Below are positions 37,561-50,123 of a stretch of DNA of 64,000 bases, piece after piece (positions within the stretch are counted from its first letter, which is position 1; every line of letters begins with the position of its first letter). Where the stretch lies: contig JAKJHU010000076.1 of NCBI GenBank assembly GCA_022316685.1, forward strand, positions 878,001-942,000. Direction: 5' to 3'. The DNA comes from Progne subis subis. Taxonomy: Eukaryota > Chordata > Aves > Passeriformes > Hirundinidae. The notes beneath the pieces were generated by a model. That model saw only the letters and a program-made list of their open reading frames with translations. It was not told the DNA's origin and searched no databases. The translations under genes were made by a program, and so were the position numbers.

Positions 37561-38799
37561 TGGAAGCAAGAGAGCAATTTTGGTGGAAATAAGAGTTTTA
37601 AATGTCCTTTCCAAAGTCGCATTGGCATCCTTATTGGTCAAACTAGCTGCCAATATCTTGGCTAGCTTTCCAACAGGCCCCTGCCCTTCCCCTCTAAAGC
37701 AACTCTAAGGTCCTGGCAGGGAAAAACATTCCACATTTCTCTATAACTAGAAAATAAAACCGTGCCAACCTATGATAATGATCGACACAGGTTTTTTTAT
37801 AGGAAATTCAAACTACTATTGGCTTGAATCCAGAATTTTGGGAAGATTTTCTGCATTCATGGGAAGAAGACTGAGACCAACAGTTCTGCTATTTTGCACA
37901 ATGAAACTCTTCACCAGGAAGACGTATTTTAGGTAAAGAGAAAGCTTTGTTTTCTCCTGGATACATTGAAGACTATGTATTGAGTCTTCATTATTGTGCA
38001 TAAAATAGGAACTAAGATATTTCACAGAAAGCACTGAATTCCAGATAAATGCAATGCTGAATTTTTGCTTTATAAAAACACCAGGACTGAAGACCTTGCT
38101 CCTCCACCCCTCACCTTGCACGCTGTTAGGAACAAAATGGTTCAGAAAAAATTTCTGCCTGAGGGATTAAATTCTAGCATTAATTTGTCCATTAGTATAA
38201 ATTCAGATTCAAAGGTATGTTCAGTGTTTATTTCTAGTATGTTCAGAATACCTATCACTTTCAGAAAGATTTGAAAGATAAATGAACTAGAAAGAATGGG
38301 AAGAAATTCCTTGGCTCTGCACAGGGAAACAGTCACTGTTATGAAGATGGAAAATGCTTGATGGACAGTGAAGCTAAACCACCAGCTTTATATAAAAGGA
38401 GAAAAACCCCAAATATGTCATTTATGTATTTGCATCACACCAACCATAGCCTGTGTTAAGGGAAAAGTTCCATTCTTCATCTTGACAGTCCAGATCAAAA
38501 GGAGATAGCATGTTATGCTGGAATGCCACACCAGTGATAACATTCACATTTGTATAGGACTCAAAAAGAAAAGGAAAAGAAAAAAAAAAAGAGATTAGGT
38601 ACTGAGCAAAAAAATCATTTGAAAAAATTAGGAGAAAAGCTCATAGGAGAATTTCCTCACTATTTTGTGAGGTAAAGAATGAAGCTTGGTTCTAAACAAT
38701 TAATACAAAGTAGAAGATGAGACATGTAATAAGTACAGGAATGTACTACCTTAAATACACCTTTGGCCTTGCAAGATATAAGATTTAAAAAATTTAGTG

Positions 38800-38930
38800 A
38801 GCATGTACTCCATTTGAGTGCATAATTACAATGATTAGATATGCTGATAGGGTAATTGAATTTGTTAATGACAATTATCCATTTGCAAATACAATTATTT
38901 AATTAATGTACACAATTCAAAATAAAAAAA
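38800..38930. promoter_or_regulatory. candidate conserved non-coding element
   Basis: A dense series of ATTA/TAAT cores ('gcataattacaatgattag', 'gggtaattgaatttgttaatgacaattatcc', 'tttaattaatg') surrounds the POU-like palindrome ATTTGCAAAT at about 38880-38889. Non-repetitive AT-rich sequence of this kind is typical of vertebrate developmental enhancers, but conservation cannot be seen from one genome. Confidence 0.25.
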
Positions 38931-39406
38931 TTGTCCTTCACAGGTTTTAAATAAATTCTGCAAATTGGAAGTAGTGATAGGATTTTAGTTTTCTACTCCA
39001 CACTAATCAACAGTTTTATAATGCACAGTCTTTAATCAGACAAGCATACTGTTCCACAATGGTATCTAGCTGTGAAGAACAAGTGTGCAAACCATCTCTT
39101 CACCTTGTGAGCTAAATGCAGAGAAAGCTGTTTCTGCAGTTTTTTTCAGTTAACTATTCCTTAATGGAATGTTAATCACACTCAAATAATAGAATCGAGG
39201 AGGACTGCTAACTAGTCCTGTTGTGCTTACAGTCATGATCGCTTAAAATTCTCCTAGATGTCTCTTTGATTTTGACCAGGTTAAGCCCTGGAGATTCCTT
39301 GGTACAATTCAGTTCAGTAGGCACTTTCCATTCACCAACATCACAGTATCTTGAGCAGCAAGCACACACACCAGCCATCCTTCGAAATAGCTCATCACTC
39401 TGTTCT

Positions 39407-39542
39407 GGTTGGGGTTGGTTTTTTGTTTTGTTTTTGGTTTGGGGACTTTTGGGGGGTTTTTTTTGGTTGTTGTTGTTGTTGTTTTTGTTTGGTTGGTTTT
39501 GGGGTTTTTTTGTTTTGTTTGTTTGTTTGTTTTTGTTTTTTT
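39407..39542 (+). repeat. T/G-rich low-complexity tract
   Basis: 136 nt almost entirely of T and G, with TTG, TTTG and GGGG words including GGGGACTTTTGGGGGG. The strand is nearly free of A and C. Confidence 0.95.
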
Positions 39543-40080
39543 AATCTAGCTCATCATGTGATACCAGTCAAAAATCTGGACAATTCATTATTGCAAATAA
39601 TTCCAAGGAACACAGAATTCGCAGAACTATGAACGTGTCAGATAATGATACTTGGTGCGATTGTGGAATTTCAGTATCACATTTTCTATTACAAAGAATA
39701 GGAATCACTTAGTAAAATACAGAGATCCTAAAGCACTTTTCCAAAGTAGCAAAATTCATAAAATAATGCAATCTAAGCCAGAAGCTTTCACTGTGATCAT
39801 GTGTGGCTTTCCAAATAATACTTTCCTGAAGATTTTAACTAGCCATTCTCATTGATTCCTGATGAAGTAACAGAGGGAAAAATTACTTCTTTCCCATTAT
39901 TCAGTAATTCAGTGGCACATCTGCAAATACAGCTCAACTCTGGATTTCCACTACTGCACTTTGTCCTAGAACAAATTCTAATAGGATAGGATATCTGAGA
40001 AAGAGGAGGAATTGCACAAAATATTTTGATACTAAGCTATATTTGCAGAGATTTGTAGCTGTATGCTAACTTCAGTGATG

Positions 40081-40132
40081 AAAAAAAAAAAAAATTAAAC
40101 CCCAAAATAATTTAAAAAACCCCAACAAACCC
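40081..40132 (+). repeat. A14 run and A/C-rich tract
   Basis: Fourteen A, then AAACCCC-like words with little G or T. Confidence 0.9.
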
Positions 40133-40271
40133 AGTTCACATGAACAAAACCATAATGAAGAAGCAAGTGAAAAGAAAAAGAATGGGCAGCTAGGAAGAGC
40201 TGTGATAAGATCTCCACACATGCTTATTCCTCTGGGTGGAAAGATATTTGAACACTAGAAGAGGTGCAAAA

Positions 40272-40428
40272 AAGTGAAATTTTCATTTTTGGAGATACTC
40301 AAAACCCAACAGGGCATGATTTTGAGCAGTCTGCTGTAGCTGATCCTGCTTTGAGCAGGACGTTGGACTAGATGGTCTCCACAAGGCTACTCCCATCTCC
40401 GCTACTCTGTGATTCTGCTACAAATGTC
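40272..40428 (+). mobile_element. CR1 LINE 3' end, plus strand
   Basis: Follows the CR1 3' untranslated end in forward orientation: 'ggagatactcaaaacccaac', 'gggcatgattttgagcagtctgctgtagctgatcctgctttgagcagg', 'gttggactagatggtctcc', then the tail 'ctctgtgattctgc'. 5'-truncated, 3' end intact, no coding sequence. Moderately diverged. Confidence 0.92.
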
Positions 40429-42379
40429 AGGGCACTGAAGGCCCTGTGGGACAGGTTGGGTGGGTTTAAGAGTTATCAGAAAAAAATCACCATCATTTCA
40501 CTGTGAATACAGGGAAGATTAGTAATTTAAATAAATCTCCTAAAATTAATTAATATTTTCTCCCAAGCTTGCTATTCATGACACAAAGAGGCATAAAATA
40601 TGACCAAAGTGCACAGAATATTCCACTTTAGGAACAGGTATTTGGATTCCTACCCTTTATGAAAATCCAGCATTCTACTTTATTTTTAGACCTCTTGCTG
40701 TTGTTCCTCTTCCACTATATCCGGATATTCAGCATGTTCATCATTGTTGACTAAGGCTCTGCTGCCACTATTTAGTGAAAACACCAGCTTAGCCTGCAAT
40801 AGCACTAATCACACATAACCATCACATACAAACACACATACAAACACTTATGATATCATCTATACCTAGATTCTTAGCTCAGTTGCCAGGTGGTTCAAAA
40901 TGTATTTAATTTGTTGAGGGCAGGGAAAAATCATACAGACATAAGAGATTCTGGTTTTCTCTTTTAGATTGTATTTTTGTATCTGCTACATTTTTATGTG
41001 TCTTATAGAGCAATAGTAACTAAGAATATTAATATTTATCTATTTCACAAAGAAACTGGATAACAAGTTTTTAATGTATGCAGAAGTCTTTAACAGGAAG
41101 ACATATTGATTTTGAGTCACAGTAGAAAAAAAATAAGAATATTTTATTATTAGGGTTGTTATTTCTCACTGCTTGCAAATTTTAAATTGAATTTTGCCAA
41201 CAGTTGTCCTTCCCTCTGTTCTCAGAAGAGAAGCCAGTGAGGACTCAGTTCAGAAAACTGATGGAAATTCTGCCATCACGCACTATTTCAAGGATGACAG
41301 CCTGCCCTCAGGTTTTGGTACTGTATCAGTTTATTCTCCTGAGGGAGTGACTTCACACTCACTTCTCACCTCTCTGGAGTGTATATTATCTCATTGTGAT
41401 AAAGCACGGAGCATCCAAAAATACAAGGTCTTATGCTATCCTGATAAGAATCTTATATTTTAAATATGTAGTTGAACTTTCACTGGATTCATTAGTAAGT
41501 GATTAAGGACAAAAGAAGGGTTTTGTACAAACAGCTCTGCCTGTAGGAGTTGAAAGTGACCTAAGCATATTTATTGCATCAGCCCAGTATTTAATTTTGT
41601 GTTTAATTCAGAAAATTTTCTTTCAACTGTTGTTTAAATAATGCAGAAAGTGGGTGAGAAGGTGATATCACATCTTCCTGGTCAACATTCTGCTCATGGT
41701 TCTCTGAAGACCTTTAAGCCCAATACAATCCTTCGAAACTCTCTCACTTTCCATAGGCACTGTGAGAGTGTGAGAGTATGCTAAAATTTTCCCCATTTTC
41801 ATGAGGTGTTGCTGTTTATGTTGAAAAAAACTTACACTTTCTAATTTCATATCATGTAGAGGATTAGGTTTACAGGCTGATATAAGGCTTTGAGTTCATT
41901 TCAGTTCTTGCTCTCTGAAAATATATTCTTAATGTGTAATTTTCTTCGTCGTATCTAACACCACATAAAATCTCTTTTCAGTAACAAAACATCTTCAGAC
42001 TTTTTTTGTCAGTTACAAACTATACTTTGTGCTAAAACAATCAAGAATCATGATCTGGTTTTGTTGATAATCTGAAGTTATATAACACATTACATATACC
42101 AGGCAAAATTGAGATACCTTGAATCCTAATGGGTTCCATTTTTCCTGGAAAATGGCTCAAACCCAACCAATTCAATAAAAGGAGGCTGAAAAACACTGTC
42201 TCTATAGCAAGGCATCAGTTGTTTTTGCCAGTGGCTACCTTCAGTTCTCATAAATAGCAAACAACTCAAATCTTAAAAGACACAACAGCAGTCCAGGTGA
42301 AGTTTCATTGCCAAATCACTGTTCAAATTGACAAACTACTTTAGGAGAGGATAGTAATTATCTTTAGAAACACTGCAAC

Positions 42380-42720
42380 ATGGGAGAAGCCTGATTTAAT
42401 TTAATCACTAGCACTGTAATTTAAGTCATGATGCATGCTTTAATTATTCAAAGCAAAATGTTCTTCTCAGAGGACTTTCATTAGGGATCTGTTCTTTGAG
42501 AAAACCTAATCATGTATGGATTTTCTTGCCACAGTAAGTGTACATATCAGGTAGAATACAAAAAATATCAACTGAATATTGTAACTAATTCTGTTTAATT
42601 ATTAATTAAATCCAACTGTGTTAGACTGTATGACTGATACAAAGTAAATAAATTATTTGCAGTAAATTATACATTAACTTTATGAATTCATATAATAATA
42701 TCATTACAGTTTCTGGAATT
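42380..42720. promoter_or_regulatory. candidate conserved non-coding element
   Basis: Rich in homeodomain cores: 'ctttaattattcaaagc', 'gtttaattattaattaaatcc', 'tggaattaatttggc', plus an octamer-like 'gatgcatgc'. No repeat-family similarity. Function is inferred from motif density only. Confidence 0.25.
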
Positions 42721-44277
42721 AATTTGGCCCAATTCCTAATGTTACTCTATTATTCCTTCCCATCCCAATCACAGAATTTCAAATGAATATAGAACTCTTA
42801 TTTCTGATACCGGCCCAATAACTTACCCTTACCACATGAAGTTACATTGCATAAATTGTTCATGTCAAGAAATTAGAACAAAACTACCCTTGCAAGACTA
42901 TTATTAAAAGCATGATTTTTGAAGTAATTCCTAAAACTTGGCAAGATAAGTAGACTAACAACCGCACTAGATTACTGATCATTACAGTGCTTCACATTTA
43001 CATAACACTTCTAAATATTTCATTATATATACATGACTAAATTAAATCTCAAATGCTTCCAAGAGACAAAGGAATAGATTACACTTACCTTGGAACTTTG
43101 TGTTCTAAGACAGAGAAATGTTTAATCACTGAATAAAGGTGATGTTTAAAGTGGTGGGGGTGGGAATCTCAGTCATATACTTGAGCCTTGATCAAACTGA
43201 TAGAGCAAAACTGAAAAGATACAAATTAACAGCCAGAGATTCTGGAAGGTTTTGTGTAACATCTATTAGTGGAACTGCCTTTAATTTTAGGTCATCCTAC
43301 TCCTGGTAAACAAACTCTTATGTCCTAACCCCCCACATCCCCAATATAAAATACAGAAAAATAACCAGTCCTGAAGAAGATTCATTGCTTCAAATCCAGT
43401 CAGTTGTGATTGTTACAAAATTGCTTTGCTGCTTTGAAGTTTCTTTGCTGTTGATTTTTAGTGTGTAACTAGAGTGGTTTTCATAACATAAGATACATTG
43501 CCATCATTGTTAATAAGGACCCTAAGTCCTGCTCTGTTATATGAAGACAGTCTCAAGTTCTGAGAAAACAAATCACCTCAGAACCTAATCGACACACTTG
43601 ATCTGTATGCACATCTGCAGCTTACAATGCATGTATAGCTGTTTTTTTACTGTATTAGGCCAGTTTGATGTACTTTTGGAAGAAATGAGTCCTCTTTACA
43701 CACTCTTCCTCATTTGTTAAAAGAATGTATCTTTACAACTAAATTTTACTCCATTCGCAGCCCCTCCAGACCCAAAGGAATACAAAAAATTGGAACAGAG
43801 TATTTTAGTACCAAAAGTTTTTCTCATGTGGTGATCCTATAGATTTAGTTACAAATTTCTTATTGAAACCAGTGGAAAGCTCAGTTGTTCAGAATGTCTG
43901 GGCTTTAACAAGGTCCAATACATGTTTAACCATTAAAGGTATCCTGAAAATTTAGTATAGTGATCAATGCATGCAGAGTGTCTTTGGTGATCGCTATTCA
44001 ATCTCTCTGCAGTCATTGAACATGATATTTCTTTCTCAGGGCAATCAATAAACAGTGACAAAAGACAGTGTTTAAAAGTCATTACAAAATGCTGTCCTTT
44101 TTATTTGCTTCCCTTTGGATTTCACAAACAAAACTAGATGCTATACATATTGACACATAGGCTGATAATACCCAGGGAAAGCAATGAGTACGCTAAGCAG
44201 TCATTGCCAATACATTAAATCTCAATAACAGCAAGTTAATTCTTGTATGTTGTGGGGCCCCAATGCTGGAATGACAC

Positions 44278-44309
44278 TAGTTCTTATGTCTTATGAGACA
44301 TAAGAACTA
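44278..44309. repeat. perfect 14-bp hairpin
   Basis: TAGTTCTTATGTCT (44278-44291) and its exact complement AGACATAAGAACTA (44296-44309) are separated by the 4-nt loop TATG. It is not part of a recognised mobile element. Confidence 0.95.
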
Positions 44310-46133
44310 CGCTTTTAGCTACTGGCTGAATAGGAAAGAATTCAATATCTCCACCTTCAAGGATGGAATACCTGGGGGCTTGAAGGGTTAGCTCAGGTGG
44401 CCAGGGTTACTATCATATTCACTATTATCTTCCATCTTTCAAAGCCTCCTGTGGTTCACATGTGTTAAGCATTCTGGTACACAGTGTTGCCAGAAAAAGG
44501 ATTCTGCATTCACAGGGGGATCAGAGATGCTCTCTGTTTCTACAAAATGTGACAGTTGCTGGGGATGAAAGACTTTTCCTAAGTATCCTCTTCAACTCTA
44601 TTTCTGAGTGCTGGATAAAGAGGGGACATTTTGATATTCCTCCTAGCGCTTTTGTGCAATCAAGTCCTCCTTCAGTGCTTATTCTATAGTCACCTTCTAA
44701 CAAGTGGGGATGCATAATCAGACCTTATAAATGAGGCATGCCACTACATCATCTATAATGAAATGTACGCTTTCCTATAGCAAAGCATCTGGCTTCTGTA
44801 TCTAACTATCAATCTAGCCACTGCATTTTTAGTCCTTGATGATGAACATTCTTGTTAAACTACATTTCTTTTAATTCTGTGGCAAATGATTACTGAAATG
44901 AACTCAATACATCTACAAATCATTTCAATAGATGAGTACAAAAGGCATAGAATGTTATGCTAGCTAGAGGAAGTGCCATCTACTATGAGAGACTGCTGTG
45001 TAAAATTTATTTAGTGTATGCATGATGATCACATCAGCCAGGATATTACAAAACTGAAATCAATTACTAATTATGATACACAAGATTCAACAATTAAAAG
45101 CAATTTGAACTGGACAGAGGATGATAAAACAAGCTCATAAACAAACAGCTTTCCTAAAAATATTCTAATGTGAATGATGGTGTGGCTTTTAGTGTCCCTT
45201 CCTCCAAATATTTCACTTTTGTATTCATGAAGGACATTAAAAGTCACAAAATAATGAGTGGGAGTAGAGAGGCCATGATAGAAAGAATGAATTAAAATTC
45301 ATGAACACAATTAGCCAAATTTTTTTTTCAAAGCTGTCATCTAGAAACTTGAATAATTGCTAAAAACATAGTTCCTTTTTTTTCTCAACTTCTCTCTCCA
45401 GATAGGCAGTAGAAGTTATGTGTAATCAGATACTCAAGTGGTCTATTTCTGTGTTCTGTCATAAGCAGAAGATTAGGTTTTAACATTTTATAAAACCAAA
45501 TCTCACTTTTGGTTCATGTCACACTAGTAGAGGATGATATCACCACCTCTCATTATTGCGGTATAAGAATTTGTGACACACTGAATCCGTAAATGGTTTG
45601 GGAACAGGGTTATAAAGGAATATACAGTGACCTCAGATGAACCCATCCTTAAGTCTACTAATTGTATAATGCTGATGACATGAGCACTTACATGTTATGC
45701 ATTCAGTCACCTCCAAAGAACAGGTAGAAACAAATCAGGTCTGTGCTACCTGCAGTGCAAGTGATCAACAAATGACATGCTGTGAAAATGAAATAAGAAT
45801 TCAATTCTTGCCGGAATTGAAAATCCATCACACTAAAACCATGCCACATTTAAGGTAAAGCTGGACAGTCTGTGGGCAAGCTGAACTCCAGAACTGAGTT
45901 GATGTCTCCAGCTGAACAAAAGCACTACATGTCTTCATGAAGTATTATGTAGAGCCATCTCACAGAAAAATTAAATAAGACCCAACAGAGGCAGATTTAC
46001 ACTGTGTTATCTCTTAGCATTTCTGCTCCTTAGAAACATGTTGCTCAAGCACATATACTTTTGATAGACAAGTACTGCAATGTGTCAGATGACTGAGGTG
46101 ACAAGCACATGGGATTTTTACCATCTACTCCAC

Positions 46134-46156
46134 AAAAAAAAAAAAAAAAAAAAAAA
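46134..46156 (+). repeat. A23 homopolymer
   Basis: Twenty-three consecutive A. Confidence 0.95.
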
Positions 46157-46639
46157 GTGATCTTCAGTCCTCTCTCCTTGTCTCTTAAATACTGAGTATA
46201 CATTATGTTTATAATTTTCTTCTTTGTAGTTCTTTCTTCTTTCTTAATTTTGCAGCTCAGTGTCTCATTCTCACTGTTTATATCTAGTTGGAAAATTTCT
46301 AAATTATTCTCTAACATTGCATCTGTATTCACCTCCCCCAAATTCTCCTTGTATTTATGAAATGAGTTTTCTCTGCTTATAGGATAAAGTTCTTCAGATT
46401 TATAAACCCAAGTACAGTGAAGCAAATACAGTGAAGTGAAAAAGATAAACAATCTGAATTTGTGGATAAATGACTCTGTATGTCAACAATTTAGAATCCA
46501 TCATAACCTGCCAGTCATATGCTCTCTATGCATGAAATGTGTAAAGAATATAGAGCTAAAGAGTTTTTCACATAAGCCTAAAAGGATCATAAGCAAATTT
46601 GTTTGTAATTACAATCATTTTAAACACATCTTCTAGCAG

Positions 46640-46658
46640 AAAAAAAAAAAAAAAAAAA
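46640..46658 (+). repeat. A19 homopolymer
   Basis: Nineteen consecutive A. Confidence 0.95.
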
Positions 46659-47522
46659 CAAGTACAAACATGCTCAGTGAAATTTAAAAGGTTGATCTCT
46701 TTATCTATGATGTATATTAAAACATTTGGGTTTGTATAGGAATAGTCTGGGAATCCACGGATAGTCAGCTCCTTCATCTGAGCTCACAGAATACTCACAT
46801 TGGCCTGGATGTCAGTACCTTCATAACATCCCTGAGCTGAATAAGCACAGAGTGTCTGACTGTGCTCTAAGCATATGCAGGAGAGCAAAGTATTTAACAC
46901 CTCTAATTTGCAGGCAAAGCAGAGGCTATTAAAGGTGGTGCAATGTCAGAATGAATCTAAGTTCTTTGGAATGTTACATTTTTATTTGAATAAATAAATA
47001 ATATTGTTTATTCTCCCTGTGAATTTTATTTTTAGTATGATGACATCTGGTCAAGCTCTTGGTTTCAAGTTATTTGGTCTTAATATCAAAGTCCTGACTA
47101 CTGTATACACTTTTAAGATATGACAGAAGGTGAAAGATGAAATGAGTGGTTCTGTAAAGCATTTTTCACAAGGAAGGTGCTTGTGAAAGATTCTGCCAGA
47201 ATCTTACAGTTGCAATACATTTTTTACAACCTTTTAAATTAAAAAAAAACAGATATTTTAAACTCAAATTATATACATTTTTAGTTTCCCTCTCCATGGG
47301 TTTTTTTTCAGTTTATAAAACTATCTGAAATACTTCAATCTGAAAACACAAGACCATTTAAAAAAAGGTTTAATTATGTAACAAACTGATGTGATATTTC
47401 CAAATCCTATCCATTTTTTTCCTCCTGTATAAATCCATTTTTACATATATATTTTGAATGTATAAAATTAAAAATTAATCAGAAATTTTACCTAACATAC
47501 AAGCTTACTTGTAAAGCACAGT

Positions 47523-47546
47523 AAAAAAAAAAAAAAAAAAAAAAAA
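47523..47546 (+). repeat. A24 homopolymer
   Basis: Twenty-four consecutive A. Confidence 0.95.
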
Positions 47547-47957
47547 TCTATGTAGAATAAAAAGTTACTGCCAGTCTTTTATTGCACAAAGGAGATAAAA
47601 ACATTGTGTTTCGCTGAATCTATCCAGTTTATGTGTATGGAAGCTGGCTTTTGATATCTTCTGACAATTTGACAACAATGTAAAAGTAAAGAAAATCAAA
47701 TCCCTGCTGAAAATCCTCAGCAAGTGGACTTGCACATAATTTCAGTGAGTTGCTATGGGATGTACACTCTGAAAGTTCTCTTTCATCAGGAATTATTTAT
47801 CCATATTCAGGGAAGGCATACAACAGCAGGGGTAAGCAGGGGTATCGTCCTGTTTTCTGAGCTTGAACTTGCCTCTGTCATCTCTCTTTGTCCAGTTGAT
47901 CTGAAAACATCCGTCTTAAAAATCTGTATCTTATTCCCTTCTACTTCACTATTAACT

Positions 47958-48008
47958 AAAAACAAAAAACAAAAAACAAAAACCAAACAAACAAACAAAC
48001 AAAAAAAA
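47958..48008 (+). repeat. (AAAAAC)n/(AAAC)n tract
   Basis: Three AAAAAAC-type units, then about four AAAC units, then A8. Confidence 0.95.
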
Positions 48009-48674
48009 GAGATACTGGTATTGCATCTTTTTGCTTCATCTTTAGGGTAACTGAAACACATAAAACCTGAATATTTATGTTCAATAATTGAAGAAAATAA
48101 AATGTATGTGTCTTTATTTTACAAGAATACTCACATTTAGGTTCCAGTGCTGCTCAAATCAAGTATTATTTAATTTTTTCCCAGATAGAGAATATTGCAG
48201 AAAGAATAACATCTATGAGGGAAAATATTAGAATAACAGACAACAAATAAATATGAAAAGAGAGGAATTGTATAGACAGTACAATAATAGATTTCAGTTT
48301 TCTCTCAGATATAAAACAGCTTCTAGAAAAAATACTGAAATAAGCATTTTTCTGATAGCAGTAATGACGGAAAAGCATCCTCTCCTGACCTGTAGGTCAT
48401 ATGCAGAGGGTATTCTGGTTACTATTTTATCAAGAACATTTGCCCACAATTTTAAATACCCTCAAGTAAAATGATTTCTCATTCACACTCCCATCCATAG
48501 TCCAAGGTATATGCATTTGCTCTAAACTTTTACAATTGTCTTCAGGATTTGAGCTTCATTCACTTTGATATTCAATCAAAACAAACATACCAACAATGGA
48601 TATTTTTGTAGAATCTGGTTGAATGTTAATAAAATAGTGCCATTGTATTGCATACATATATCAAGGGATGTAAC

Positions 48675-48690
48675 TTTTTTTTTTTTTTTT
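48675..48690 (+). repeat. T16 homopolymer
   Basis: Sixteen consecutive T. Confidence 0.95.
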
Positions 48691-50123
48691 GTCCTTTTGT
48701 GCTTCTCATCGTGCTTCTTTAATAATTTAAATGAGTAGAGATACACATCTGCTGTGGTAAACCTCTCCTAGGGATAGTGCTTTGACAGCTAGTAGACTAG
48801 CATTCAGATCCTTAATCACTTTTTCCTGTTTCTCCAAGTGCTATTCTTGCACAATTTCAGATTCAAATAGCAGATTCTAGTACTAAAGGATATAAAAAAC
48901 AGTTTCTGCATGATGACTGTTAGAACCTCTAATCAGAGAAACAAAGTTATGGAGTGTCATGTGCTATAATGAAGTGTCCTTTTGTCCAAACAAAATTACG
49001 TTGTATAATTGCAGCTAAAGATTTAGCTATATCTTAGGTCTTCCATTTAGAGGCTTAGGAAAAATAAAAACTAAAAAACCTCCACTAGATATTTTTCTTT
49101 CTCTTTTTTTGCTTCCAAATAGTATTTTAGTGGAATTGAAATACAGCACAGATCAGGTTTGCAGTGCTGGGGGGCACATAGACAATAGAGACTCTCAAGG
49201 TCCAATAAAGATGCAGAAGATACACCTCCAAGTGCTCAGGACAAAGTCCTAAATATAATTTAATATTAGTTTCACTGTTCATACTACTTTTAAAATGAAA
49301 ATTTAAAATATCTGTAAAATAATTTCTTGAGAGTGCAAGGCAAAAGATTTCACAAGGATGAAGGAACACTAGAAAACACACAGTAAAGAAACTGACATCT
49401 TCTGTGGACCTTTATTGACCTGTTTGTGGATGTCAAGGTAAAAATGTGATGTTTTCCTAGTCAGTATCTTTGGTCATATAGTATTCAAATTAATTCTTAT
49501 TTTTCTTTATTTTTTTTTCTATTTCTGTGCAAAAAAAGTGGTAATTCACTGATTTAGATGTGAGAGAATTCCAGATCTTCCTCAAATTTGATTAAACATA
49601 ATAAATGGTTCACCACAGTGCATTTGCTTAATGCACTTATGCACAGTCAATTGTTTTCACTTACAATACAACATTATTGTAGTTGAATTAATTAAGATTA
49701 AATTTAGCAAGGAAAATATGCTCTGCCTGCTCTTTGGATAAAGTGTCTAACAGTGTCTTTGATAAGTTTTAAACCATGTATCTATCATTTTATAATTTAC
49801 AGGGAATTGATTCAGTAACAAAGTAAGAAAAACCTCAGCAATTTTTTCTGATAGTTTTAGTTCTTGAATGAATTGTGTGTACACTGCATCCTATCACGTA
49901 GGTAAGGAATGCCAGCATTATTTAGTAAATCCATAAAACCACACTTGGAATTCTAATACAATGACTCAGAAAACCACAAACATGGAGACTTTTAGGTCAC
50001 CTGGCTCAAATTTCACTTTGGCTGGTGGTGAGTCCAAGTCATCACTGCCCAGTGTCAGTTTTCCACCTGCATCGGTGAACCGTAATGGTCTGGTCAGTCA
50101 CAGGTGCGTGTGGGGCTCATGCC

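Larger units (their letters stand above)
36238..37735 (-). mobile_element. long solo LTR (about 1.5 kb), minus strand
   Basis: On the minus strand the element starts near TGTTTTTCCCTGCC (plus end 37728) or TGTGGAATG (37735). It runs through a GC- and CpG-rich section (about 37120-37560), then AT-rich sequence, and ends near 36241 as AAAACCATTACA. A minus-strand TATA-like ATTTAAAAC lies at about 37596-37604, and AATAAA (plus TTTATT) at 36302-36307, about 60 bp before the end, as expected for R/U5. A 6-mer TTCCAC occurs at 36232-36237 and 37729-37734, a possible target duplication, though three extra bases separate it from the left TG. Length is unusual for an LTR. No retroviral coding sequence is present; overlapping GC-rich frames are not genes. 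Confidence 0.65.
37736..40271. other. AT-rich non-coding DNA, no gene seen
   Basis: Contains a homeodomain-motif-rich stretch (38800-38930), a long T/G-rich tract (39407-39542) and an A/C-rich tract (40081-40132). Open frames through the T/G tract encode only low-complexity residues. Confidence 0.55.
40429..50123. other. 9.7 kb AT-rich DNA, no gene seen
   Basis: Single-copy-looking stretch without recognised LINE, SINE or LTR. It contains a perfect 14-bp hairpin (44278-44309), homopolymer and A/C-rich tracts (46134, 46640, 47523, 47958, 48675) and a homeodomain-motif-rich region at 42380-42720. The 135-codon minus-strand frame at 46045-46452 passes through the A23 tract. A coding-like 89-codon frame at 41194-41463 lacks usable donor sites. 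Confidence 0.55.

Noticed and set aside
37209..37628. Cluster of overlapping GC-rich frames on both strands suggesting an exon or CpG-island gene
   Set aside because: The frames overlap in nearly all phases, as expected from GC richness, and sit inside an LTR-like element.
46045..46452. 135-codon minus-strand frame
   Set aside because: It passes through an A23 tract (poly-Phe) and has no domain or splice sites.
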